A stretch of 48,332 bases of DNA from Croceibacterium segetis (GTDB lineage Bacteria; Pseudomonadota; Alphaproteobacteria; Sphingomonadales; Sphingomonadaceae). Shown one piece after another: positions 6,411-14,464 of the stretch. The DNA lies in contig NZ_JAANOZ010000017.1 of assembly GCF_011320115.1 (NCBI RefSeq), positions 1-48,332 on the forward strand, in the 5' to 3' direction. The notes under the pieces are model-generated. The model was not told the DNA's origin. It did no database searches and saw only the letters and a program-made list of their open reading frames with translations. Numbering within the stretch: the first letter of the stretch is position 1; each line of letters opens with the position of its first letter. Made by a program: the position numbers and the translations under genes.

Positions 6411-7430
6411 TCAGGCGATCCAGCCGGACAGCTCGCGCCGCACGATCGCTTCGAGCATGTCCATCCCGGCGTCTCCGGCATTGAGGCAGGCCAGCGCGGC
6501 GTAGTGCTCGCCGCCCGCGGCGAGGAATTGCTCGCGCCCGCGGATCGCCAGCTCTTCGAGCGTTTCTAGGCAATCGGCCGCGAACCCCGGCGCGGCGATG
6601 GCCAGGCGGCGGGTACCCTTCGCGGCCTCCTCGCCTAGCACCGCATCGGTCGCCGGCTCGAGCCACTTGGCGCGGCCAAAGCGGCTCTGGAACGTCGTCA
6701 CCATGCGCAACCTGGGGCGGGAGAGCGCTTCTTCGAGCAACCGCGCGGTCTTGCGACACTGGCAGTGATAGGGGTCGCCGAGGTGCAGCGTGCGCTCAGG
6801 CATGCCGTGGAAGCTGAGCAGGAGGACCTCCGGCTGGAAGGTCAGCGCATCGAGCTGGCGTGAGAGGTCCTTCGCCAGCGCCTCGATATAGAGTGGATCG
6901 TCGTGGTAGGCCGGCAGGGTGCGCAGCGCCGGTTGCCAGCGCATCGCCCGCAGCGCATCGGCCGCCTTGTCGACGACCGTGGCGGTCGTCGCCGCCGAGT
7001 ACTGCGGATAGAGCGGCGCCAGCAGGATACGCTCGCAGCCCCCGGCCACGAGCTTCTCCAGCTCGGCGGCGATGCCCGGGTTGCCGTAGCGCATGGCGTG
7101 GGCGACCTTGACCGCCGCGCCCAGACGCTGCTGCAGCTTCGCCGCCTGCTCCCGGGTGATCGCCGCGAGCGGCGAGCCGGCCTCGGTCCACACCTGCTTG
7201 TAGGCATGCGCGCTCTTCTTCGGCCGCGTGGTGAGGACGATCCCGCGCAGGATCGGCTGCCAGGCCCACCACGGGATCTCGACGACCCGGCGGTCGGAGA
7301 GGAACTCGGCGAGATAGCGCCGCACCGAAGCGGGGTCGGGTGCGTCGGGCGTGCCGAGGTTGAGCAGCAGCAGGCCGATCTCTCCGCTCGCGACCGGCGG
7401 GTGATCCTCGGGAAGGTTTCTCGCGCTCAT
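6411..7430 (-). CDS. hemH: Ferrochelatase
   Basis: HemH inserts ferrous iron into protoporphyrin IX, the last step of haem synthesis. The 339-residue product has the family order: IGLLLLNLGTPDAPDPASVRRYL at the start, RYGNPGI near residue 120, and LLAPLYPQYSAATT, a classical ferrochelatase block. LLSFHGMPERTLHLGDPYHCQC contains the metal-site histidine, and TTFQSRFGRAKWLEP and the late AIAAPGFAADCLETLEEL carry the conserved Glu. The start overlaps the stop of the upstream gene (ATGA, 7427-7430), showing translational coupling. A longer in-frame extension exists but lies within the upstream gene and is rejected. Confidence 0.95.
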   Translation of the reverse strand: MSARNLPEDHPPVASGEIGLLLLNLGTPDAPDPASVRRYLAEFLSDRRVVEIPWWAWQPILRGIVLTTRPKKSAHAYKQVWTEAGSPLAAITREQAAKLQQRLGAAVKVAHAMRYGNPGIAAELEKLVAGGCERILLAPLYPQYSAATTATVVDKAADALRAMRWQPALRTLPAYHDDPLYIEALAKDLSRQLDALTFQPEVLLLSFHGMPERTLHLGDPYHCQCRKTARLLEEALSRPRLRMVTTFQSRFGRAKWLEPATDAVLGEEAAKGTRRLAIAAPGFAADCLETLEELAIRGREQFLAAGGEHYAALACLNAGDAGMDMLEAIVRRELSGWIA

Positions 7431-9700
7431 TCTTCGCCCGATAGCAGCGGGAGGCGGCGCACGCGAAGCCCGGTCGCGGAATAGAGCGCGTTGGCGACCG
7501 CCGGCCCGACTGGGGCTACTCCGATCTCGCCGGGGTCGAACGGCTCTTCGTCGCTGTCGATCAGCTCGATCGCGATCTCCGGGCAATCGGCCAGGGAGGG
7601 CAATTGCAGCGAGGCGAGGCGGCCCGAGGTCGGCAACCCGCGCTCGTAATCGGTCGCCGAGCCGAGCGCGAGGCCAAGGCCGAAGACCAGCCCGCCCTCG
7701 ATCTGCTGCAAGGCGAGGTCGCGATTGACCACCCGGCCGATATCGACCGCAGCCGCCAGCTTACTCACTCGCACGCCACCCTCGCCGGTGCTCGCGGTGG
7801 CGACCAGCGCGATGCGCCCGCCGGTCTTCTCGTCACCCATCCGGTGACAGGCGATGCCTTGGCCGGCGCCGCCGCCGCCACCGCTCCATTCGCCGAGCTG
7901 CGCCGCGCGCTGCAGGCAGATCGCCAGCCGCAGGTCCTGCCCGAGCATCGACATTCGAAAGGCGAGCGGCTCCTGGGCGTGCTGGTGGGCGACCTCGTCG
8001 ATGAAGCTTTCGACCATGAACGCCGTGTAGCCATGTGCGTTGCCGCGCAGGCGGCCGGTCGGCAGGCCGATCGCCACCGGCACGTGATCGACCGCGACGT
8101 TGGGGATCGAATAGGCCGGCATCAGGCCTTCGAGCGCCATCGCGTCGGTTTCGCCGTCGACCGCCGCGATCGCCGCCCAGCCGGTCTTGTTGTCGAACAG
8201 CCTCCGCCCGAATTCGAGCGCCGAGGGCGGCGTGGCGAGGCGCGCGCGAAAGGTTTCGATGAACCCGGTCGGGGTGGTGGTGCGCGCCGACAGCACCGCG
8301 GCGACTGGCGCCCGCGGACGCAGCTCGAGATGCTCCTGCCAGCGCGACCACACCAGCGAGATCGGCCGCCCGGCCTCGCGCGCGATCAGCGCGGCCTCGA
8401 TTGCGTGATCGTGCTCGAGCCGCCGGTCGAAGCTGCCCCCGGCGGGCATCGGGTAGAGCACGACGTCGCCGAGCCCGAGCCCGAGCGCCTTAGCCGCCGC
8501 GCGGCGCGCCCGCTCCGGCGCCTGGCTCGCGAGCCACAACTGGAGCTTGCCGTTCTCGAACCGGGCGGTGCAACTCGCGGTCTCGATCGTGCCGTGCAGG
8601 GCCGGGGCGACGTCGTAGCGCGCGGCAATCGTCAGGGCGCCCATCGTCTCGTCGCCCTTGCCGCGGGTGGCGACGCGCTGCGGCTTGCCGCGCCGCACGC
8701 CGCGATCGAGCGCCTCGTCGATCTGCGAGCCTTCGATGGCGCGGGCCACCTTGAAGCGCGGAGCCATCTTGTCGAGCGCCTGTTCGGCGGCCCACCAGGT
8801 CTCGGCCACGGCGGCGAGCCACCGCTTTCCCTTGACCACCGCCAGGAGCCCGCGCGTGGCCGCGTCTTCCACTTCGAAAGTGGTCAGCTCGGCCTCGTCG
8901 AGGGGGCCGTGGCGGATCGCCGCATAGGCCATGTTGGGCAGCCGCACGTCGCCGGCGAACAGGTAGCTGCCGTCGACTTTCGAAGGCAGGTCGAGCCGCG
9001 GATACTCCGTTTGCAACGCCTCGGGATCGGGAAACCGGGCGGCCTTCTCGGCCGGGGGCTCGGAGCGCAGCGGCGGCGGATCGGGCGGGTCGTACGCGGC
9101 GGCCTCGCGCGCCAGCTCGCCGAAAGTGAGCGTCTTGCCCTGATGCCCAACCAGCCCGCCGCTGGCGTCGCATTCCTCCCAACGGACGTTCCAGCGATCG
9201 GCGGCGGCCATGCACAGCAGCGCCCGCGCCGCGGCGGCGGCCTCGCGGCATGGCTGCTCGTGAGCGGCGAGCGTGGTGCCCTCGGCGGTGGCGGTGAACG
9301 CCTCGTCCTGCGCCCAGCGCTTGAGCAGCAGGTCGTCGGGATCGTCGGCGAGGAACGGCACCCCGGGGCGCCACAGCGGCGCCCAGCGCGCGGCGAGCGG
9401 GAAGTTCGCGTAAGCGCCGCTGATCGGCGCGGGCACGACGGCGACCTGGCGCCAGTCGGCGCCGAGCTCGCCGGCGACGATCTGCGGCAGCAGCGTGGTC
9501 ACCCCCTGGCCCATCTCGAGCTGCGGCACCGCCACCGCGACCACGCCGTCCGTGCCGATGGAGAGCCAAGCCCCGAACGCGGTCTCGCCCGGCCCGGTCG
9601 AAAGCGGCGCGTCGTAGCGGCGCGGCATGAGCGCCCAAGCGACGAGCAGCCCGCCGCCGGCCGCTCCGCCGATCAGCAAGCCTCGCCGCGAAACATGCAC
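7427..9700 (-). CDS. Xanthine-dehydrogenase-family molybdopterin-binding subunit (IorB-like), Tat-exported
   Basis: This is the 757-residue large subunit of a molybdenum hydroxylase of the isoquinoline 1-oxidoreductase beta/aldehyde oxidase group. The N-terminus SRRGLLIGGAAGG is a twin-arginine signal. Cofactor-domain features include AVPQLEMGQGVTTLLPQIVAGELGAD near residue 60 and the late AAVDIGRVVNRDLALQQIEGG and GVAPVGPAVANALYSATG. Such enzymes hydroxylate aldehydes or N-heterocycles with water. The 2Fe-2S partner subunit that normally sits beside it is absent here. It starts with GTG three bases after mrp and overlaps hemH, so it is inside an mrp-hemH operon. The substrate is unknown. Confidence 0.85.
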   Translation of the reverse strand: MHVSRRGLLIGGAAGGGLLVAWALMPRRYDAPLSTGPGETAFGAWLSIGTDGVVAVAVPQLEMGQGVTTLLPQIVAGELGADWRQVAVVPAPISGAYANFPLAARWAPLWRPGVPFLADDPDDLLLKRWAQDEAFTATAEGTTLAAHEQPCREAAAAARALLCMAAADRWNVRWEECDASGGLVGHQGKTLTFGELAREAAAYDPPDPPPLRSEPPAEKAARFPDPEALQTEYPRLDLPSKVDGSYLFAGDVRLPNMAYAAIRHGPLDEAELTTFEVEDAATRGLLAVVKGKRWLAAVAETWWAAEQALDKMAPRFKVARAIEGSQIDEALDRGVRRGKPQRVATRGKGDETMGALTIAARYDVAPALHGTIETASCTARFENGKLQLWLASQAPERARRAAAKALGLGLGDVVLYPMPAGGSFDRRLEHDHAIEAALIAREAGRPISLVWSRWQEHLELRPRAPVAAVLSARTTTPTGFIETFRARLATPPSALEFGRRLFDNKTGWAAIAAVDGETDAMALEGLMPAYSIPNVAVDHVPVAIGLPTGRLRGNAHGYTAFMVESFIDEVAHQHAQEPLAFRMSMLGQDLRLAICLQRAAQLGEWSGGGGGAGQGIACHRMGDEKTGGRIALVATASTGEGGVRVSKLAAAVDIGRVVNRDLALQQIEGGLVFGLGLALGSATDYERGLPTSGRLASLQLPSLADCPEIAIELIDSDEEPFDPGEIGVAPVGPAVANALYSATGLRVRRLPLLSGEE

Positions 9701-9703
9701 CGG

Positions 9704-10669
9704 CTAGCGACCTGTCTCGTCGAGCCAGGCGGCAAGCCGTTGGGCGATCGCCGCGAAGGCCTGGCCTTGCGAAGTGTCGTTGGCTGCCGGCGGCTGGCCG
9801 GTGTCGCTGGCGACGCGAATCTCCATCGCCAGCGGCACGCGGCCGAGGAACGCCTCGCCCAGCGAGCGCGCCGCTGCCTCGGCCCCGCCCGAGCCGAACG
9901 GGTCCGACACTTCGCCGCAATGCGGGCAGACATAACCGGCCATGTTCTCGACCAGACCGACGATCGGTACCCCGGCCTGTTTGAACAGGTTGAGTGCGCG
10001 GGTGGCGTCGATCAGCGCCAGGTCTTGCGAGGTGGTGACGATGACCGCGCCGGCCGGGCGGAATTTCTGCAGCATGGTCAGCTGGACGTCGCCGGTGCCG
10101 GGCGGCAAGTCGACCAGCAAGACCTCGGTGTCGCCCCAGTCGGCGTCCATCATCTGCCCGAGCGCGCTGCCGACCATCGGCCCGCGCCAGGCGATCGCCC
10201 GGCCTGGCTCGACCAGCTGGCCCATGCTGAGCAACTTGACGCCGAACTCGGTTTCAACCGGCAACAGCGTCTGCTCGCGCGCCTGCGGGCGTTGGTTCGC
10301 GGCATCGAGCAGCGTGGGCTGCGAGGGTCCGTAGACGTCGGCATCGACGACGCCGACCTTGCGCCCCATCCGCGCCAGCGCGACCGCGAGATTGGCCGTC
10401 AGCGTCGACTTGCCGACCCCGCCCTTGCCCGAGCCGACCGCGACGATTCGCCGGGTGACCTTGTCGGCCATCAACGCAACGCGCGCGGTGTCGATGCCTT
10501 CGAGCCCCTCGAGGCGCGTACGGATCGCCGCCTCGAGCGCTTCGGCGTCGCCCCGCGACAGGCCCGAGGCGTCGACCACCAGCGTCGCCGTGCCATCCTT
10601 CAGCGTAATCGTCCTGACGCGGCCGACCGCCTGGGTCGGCAGGGCTTCCCTGATTTCTTGCTCCGTCAT
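9704..10669 (-). CDS. mrp: Mrp/ApbC-type iron-sulfur cluster carrier ATPase
   Basis: This 321-residue P-loop ATPase transfers Fe-S clusters to apoproteins in the cytoplasm. It has a short N-terminal MIP18/DUF59-like domain (residues 1-70). The deviant Walker A is GSGKGGVGKST at 79-89, the switch region is LLVDLPPGTGD near 185-193, and the cluster-binding CPHC is at Cys248/Cys251. It is the first gene of a four-gene minus-strand operon with a molybdo-enzyme, ferrochelatase and a VTT protein. A role in supplying clusters to the molybdo-enzyme partner is plausible inference. It diverges from hflK. Confidence 0.9.
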   Translation of the reverse strand: MTEQEIREALPTQAVGRVRTITLKDGTATLVVDASGLSRGDAEALEAAIRTRLEGLEGIDTARVALMADKVTRRIVAVGSGKGGVGKSTLTANLAVALARMGRKVGVVDADVYGPSQPTLLDAANQRPQAREQTLLPVETEFGVKLLSMGQLVEPGRAIAWRGPMVGSALGQMMDADWGDTEVLLVDLPPGTGDVQLTMLQKFRPAGAVIVTTSQDLALIDATRALNLFKQAGVPIVGLVENMAGYVCPHCGEVSDPFGSGGAEAAARSLGEAFLGRVPLAMEIRVASDTGQPPAANDTSQGQAFAAIAQRLAAWLDETGR

Positions 10670-10761
10670 GATCAGGCGCCCTAACGCACCTCCCGCCGCC
10701 GCGCAGCGAAAACTTGGGACCGCCCCTGTTTTTCCGCAGGGCGATACTTATAAGGGTGTCG

Positions 10762-11919
10762 ATGGAACGAACGGGCGGGCTGATCGAAAGGATCGCGCTG
10801 GCGATGGCGGGCAAGCGCAGCCCTTGGGGCAAGGGGCCGTCCGGCGGCGACGAGGACAATGACGGCGAGGCAACCCCTCCGCCGTCGAGCGAAGAGCCGA
10901 AAGGCCCGCGCAATCCGTGGCTGCCCGGCGCTGGCGGCGGCGACGAAGAGAAGCCGCGGCGCTCGGCCGGCATCGAGGACATCTTCAAGCATCGCGGCCG
11001 CGAAGGCCCGCGTCGTGGCGGACCCGGCGGACCCGGCGGCGGCTTTCGCCTGCCGCAGCGGCCGGACGGCAAGAGCTGGTTCCCGCTCGCCATCGGCGCG
11101 ATCGTGCTGCTGTGGCTCGCCGTGACCACCACGCATCAGATCGGCCCCAAGGAACAGGGCATCGTCACCACCTTCGGCAAGTACACGAGCACGCTGCACC
11201 CCGGCCTGAGCTGGACGCTGCCGTGGCCGCTGCAGCATGTCGACGTCGAGAACACGAGCGAGTTCCGCATCGAAGCCATACCCGCGGGAAGCGGCCAGCA
11301 ATTGATGCTGACCGGCGACCAGAACCTGGTCGACCTGAGCTACGTGGTGCGCTGGAACATCAAGGACCTGAAGCAATTCCGTTTCCAGCTGCTCAATCCC
11401 GAGGACACCGTGAAGGAAGTCGCCGAATCGGCGATGCGCTCGTCCGTGGCCGAGGAATCGCTCGACAGCATCTTTTCCGGCGCCGGCCGCGCCGACACCG
11501 AGGCGGCGGTGAGGCTGCGCATGCAGCAGGTCCTCGACGCCTATCGCTCGGGCATCGCGGTCCAGGGCGTGCAAATCAAGAAGACCGACCCGCCGAGCGA
11601 AGTGATGGACGCGTTCAAGGACGTCTCGGCCGCGCAGCAGGAAGCGCAAGGTTACGTCAACCAGGCCGAAGCGGTCGCCCAGCAGGTCCTCGCCCGCGCG
11701 CAGGGCGACGCCGCCTCGTTCGACAAGGTCTACGTCCAGTACAAGCTGGCGCCCGAAGTGACCCGCCGAAGGATGTATTACGAGACGATGGAGCGTGTGC
11801 TGCGCAAGACGGACAAGGTTGTGGTCGAGGCGCCGGGGGTGACGACCTACCTGCCGCTGCCCGAGCTCAAGCGCCGCGCCGAGCCCGATCTCGGCGCCGC
11901 ACCGGACCAGGGGCAGTAA
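10762..11919 (+). CDS. hflK: FtsH protease modulator HflK
   Basis: HflK is a bitopic inner-membrane SPFH protein. With HflC it forms the cage that controls FtsH proteolysis. A Gly/Pro-rich cytosolic N-terminus (to about residue 95) contains SPWGKGPSGGDED. One membrane helix follows (FPLAIGAIVLLWLAVTTTHQI), then a periplasmic SPFH domain with GIVTTFGKYTSTLHPGLSWTLPWP, EESLDSIFSGAGRADTE, and a helical tail rich in QQEAQGYVNQAEA. Start is uncertain: ATG 10762 follows AAGGGTG by about 6 bases, whereas ATG 10804 (MAGKRSPWG) follows AAGGA. The stop is one base from hflC, so the two are translated together. Confidence 0.92.
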   Translation: MERTGGLIERIALAMAGKRSPWGKGPSGGDEDNDGEATPPPSSEEPKGPRNPWLPGAGGGDEEKPRRSAGIEDIFKHRGREGPRRGGPGGPGGGFRLPQRPDGKSWFPLAIGAIVLLWLAVTTTHQIGPKEQGIVTTFGKYTSTLHPGLSWTLPWPLQHVDVENTSEFRIEAIPAGSGQQLMLTGDQNLVDLSYVVRWNIKDLKQFRFQLLNPEDTVKEVAESAMRSSVAEESLDSIFSGAGRADTEAAVRLRMQQVLDAYRSGIAVQGVQIKKTDPPSEVMDAFKDVSAAQQEAQGYVNQAEAVAQQVLARAQGDAASFDKVYVQYKLAPEVTRRRMYYETMERVLRKTDKVVVEAPGVTTYLPLPELKRRAEPDLGAAPDQGQ

Positions 11920-11920
11920 G

Positions 11921-12763
11921 ATGGAAAGCGTCTGGCAGAACCACAAGCTGAGCCTGATCGCGCTCGCCGTCCTCGTCGTCGCGGCGCTCTCGACGATAAT
12001 CGTCGTTCCCGAGACCCAGCAGGCGGTGATCATCCGCACCGGCGAACCGATCTCGGTGGTCAACAAGTTCAAACCCAACCAGCCGTACGGCAGGACCGGC
12101 GCCGGCATCTGGTGGCGCATCCCGTTCTTCGACCGCGTCGAGTACATCGACAAGCGCGTCCTCTCGCTCGACATGCAGCCGCAGCAGGTGCTGTCGACCG
12201 ACCAGCTGCGGCTCAACGTGGACGCCTACGCGCGATACCGCGTGATCGATCCGGTGAAGATGGTGCAGACCGCCGGAACGGTCGAGAACGTCGAATCGCA
12301 GCTCGCCCCGATCCTCTCATCCGTGGTGCGACAGGAACTAGGGCGCCGCAGCTTCGCTTCACTGCTGACGGCGGAGCGCGGAACAACGATGCAGAACATT
12401 CGCAAGCTGCTCGACACCCAGTCGCGCGAGTACGGCGCGCAAGTGATCGACGTGCGGATCAAGCGGGCCGACTTGCCCGATGGTACACCGCTGGAATCGG
12501 CGTTTGCCCGCATGCGCACCGCGCGCCAGCAGGAAGCGGCGACGATCCGCGCGCAGGGCCAGCGCAACGCCCAGATCATCCGCGCCACCGCCGACGCCTC
12601 GGCCGCCAAGATCTACGCCGACGCTTATGGCAAGGACCCGCAGTTCTACGATTTCTACCGCGCGATGCAGAGCTACGACACGACTTTCGCCGGCGACGGC
12701 GGGTCGAGCCAGATCATCATGTCGCCCGACAACGAGTATCTGCGGCAATTCCGCGGCCGCTGA
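11921..12763 (+). CDS. hflC: FtsH protease modulator HflC
   Basis: This is the 280-residue partner of HflK in the periplasmic SPFH cage around FtsH. The N-terminal membrane anchor is HKLSLIALAVLVVAALSTIIVV (residues 6-27). The SPFH domain follows with QQAVIIRTGEP, GIWWRIPFFDRVEYIDKR, and ARYRVIDPVKMVQT. The long helix includes IRAQGQRNAQIIRATADASAAKIYADAYGKDPQFYDFYRAMQSY, a strongly conserved HflC block. It ends in a typical short tail. It begins one base after the hflK stop. It is followed after about 100 bases by the Do-like protease, a common alphaproteobacterial arrangement. Confidence 0.94.
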   Translation: MESVWQNHKLSLIALAVLVVAALSTIIVVPETQQAVIIRTGEPISVVNKFKPNQPYGRTGAGIWWRIPFFDRVEYIDKRVLSLDMQPQQVLSTDQLRLNVDAYARYRVIDPVKMVQTAGTVENVESQLAPILSSVVRQELGRRSFASLLTAERGTTMQNIRKLLDTQSREYGAQVIDVRIKRADLPDGTPLESAFARMRTARQQEAATIRAQGQRNAQIIRATADASAAKIYADAYGKDPQFYDFYRAMQSYDTTFAGDGGSSQIIMSPDNEYLRQFRGR

Positions 12764-12864
12764 GCGGGCGACATTAAAGCGCGGTTCAGCCTTGGGCGGC
12801 TGAAAGGCGACGACATTTGTAATTCTGGGCGCTGCGGCGCCCGTGAAGAGAGGATAAAGAGGAC

Positions 12865-14400
12865 GTGAAGCCCGTGCGCTATTCATACGCCATCACCTCG
12901 GCCCTGCTGCTCGGAGGAGCGGCCATCTCGCTCGCAACCGGCTATCCGGCGGGCGCGCAAGTGGCGCAGAACGACGACCGCGCCATAGCTCGCGTCGTGC
13001 CCCGCGCCGGCGCCCCGGCGAGCTTTGCCGACCTGACCGCGCAGCTCATGCCGGCGGTGGTGAATATCTCGACCCGGCAGAAGATCACGGTCAGCAGCAA
13101 TCCGTTTGCCGGCACGCCGTTCGCCGACTTGTTCGGCGGCCAGGGCGGCAGCGCCCAGCCGACCACGCGCGAGGCGCAGTCGCTCGGCTCCGGCTTCTTC
13201 ATTTCGGCCGACGGCTATGTCGTCACCAACAACCACGTGATCACCGCCGACGGCCAAGGCAAGGTCGAGCAGATTACCGTCACCACATCCGACGGCACCG
13301 ACTACGAGGCGACACTTGTCGGCAACGACCAGGCCTCGGATCTGGCGGTGCTCAAGATCAAGGGCACCAAGCCGTTCCCGTTCGTGCACTTTGGCGATTC
13401 GCGTCATGCGCGCGTGGGCGACTGGGTGATCGCCATCGGGCAGCCATTCGGCCTCAACGGCACGGTCACCGCCGGCATCATCTCCGCAGTGCTGCGTAAC
13501 ACCGGCGGCGGCGCTTACGAGCGCTACATCCAGACCGACGCGAGCATCAACCGCGGCAACTCCGGCGGGCCTCTGTTCGACATGGATGGCGACGTCATCG
13601 GCATCAACAACGCGATCTACTCGCCGACCGGCGGCAGCGTCGGCATCGGTTTCGCTATTCCGGCCGAGATCGCCTCGCCGATCGTGCAAAAGCTGATCAA
13701 TCACGAGGAAATCCTGCGCGGCTACCTGGGCGTGCGCATCCAGCCGGTAACAGGCGACTTGTCCGACGCACTGGGCATTCCCAACAACCGCGGAGAATTC
13801 GTCCAGTCGGTCGAAGCCGGTGGGCCGGCCGAGAAAGCCGGCCTGATGGTCGGCGATGTCGTGCTGAGCGTCGGGGGCAAGGAAATCACTCCCGATCAGA
13901 CGCTGTCGTACATCGTCGCCAACCTCGCGCCGGGTACGCGGGTGCCGATCGCCATCCTGCGCGACGGCAAGCGCTCGACGATCACAGCGACCGTCGGCCG
14001 CCGGCCGAGCGAAGACCAGCTCGCCCAGCAGTATTTCGACCCGAACGCCAAGGGCGATAACCAGACGCCGGCCCCGCAGGGCGACACCGGCAGCGGTGTG
14101 CTCGAGAAGGCCCTCGGCATCCGTGCGATCCCGCTGACTCCGCAGATCGCCGGCCAGCTCGGCCTCGATCCGACTACCAAGGGGCTCGTGGTGACGGACG
14201 TCGACCCGAACTCGGACGCCGGCCAGAAAGGCATGGACCGGGCGACGGTGATCTTTTCCGCCAACGGCCAGCCAGTCACTACCGCGGCCCAGCTCGAAAC
14301 GATCGTCAAGAGCGCCCAGGCAGCCGGACGCCCGGCGATCCTGCTGCGGGCCCAGGCCCGCGGCGGTCCGGCGATCTCCGTGCCGATCCGTCTGCGCTAA
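12865..14400 (+). CDS. degP: Do/DegP-like periplasmic serine endoprotease
   Basis: The 511-residue HtrA-family protease and chaperone acts in the periplasm on misfolded envelope proteins. An N-terminal signal peptide covers residues 1-31. The trypsin-like domain carries the triad His124 (VTNNHVI), Asp159 (NDQASDLAVLKI) and Ser233 (INRGNSGGPLF). Two PDZ domains follow, at about 275-365 (GYLGVRIQPVTGDLSDALG, GGPAEKAGLMVGDVVLSV) and about 415-505 (GLVVTDVDPNSDAGQKG). GTG 12865 is the start, with AGAGGA six bases upstream. The gene follows hflKC on the same strand and shares their envelope quality-control function. Confidence 0.93.
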   Translation: MKPVRYSYAITSALLLGGAAISLATGYPAGAQVAQNDDRAIARVVPRAGAPASFADLTAQLMPAVVNISTRQKITVSSNPFAGTPFADLFGGQGGSAQPTTREAQSLGSGFFISADGYVVTNNHVITADGQGKVEQITVTTSDGTDYEATLVGNDQASDLAVLKIKGTKPFPFVHFGDSRHARVGDWVIAIGQPFGLNGTVTAGIISAVLRNTGGGAYERYIQTDASINRGNSGGPLFDMDGDVIGINNAIYSPTGGSVGIGFAIPAEIASPIVQKLINHEEILRGYLGVRIQPVTGDLSDALGIPNNRGEFVQSVEAGGPAEKAGLMVGDVVLSVGGKEITPDQTLSYIVANLAPGTRVPIAILRDGKRSTITATVGRRPSEDQLAQQYFDPNAKGDNQTPAPQGDTGSGVLEKALGIRAIPLTPQIAGQLGLDPTTKGLVVTDVDPNSDAGQKGMDRATVIFSANGQPVTTAAQLETIVKSAQAAGRPAILLRAQARGGPAISVPIRLR

Positions 14401-14464
14401 CGGCTCACGCACCAGGCAAATACAGGCCGCGCGCGCGGGGAGGGCCACTTCTTTGGTGCAATAG

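Noticed and set aside
7604-10684. 1026-codon plus-strand open frame
   Set aside because: It lies antisense to the molybdo-enzyme and mrp genes, both with clear family motifs, and its Arg/Gly/Ala/Asp-rich composition is typical of a high-GC shadow frame.
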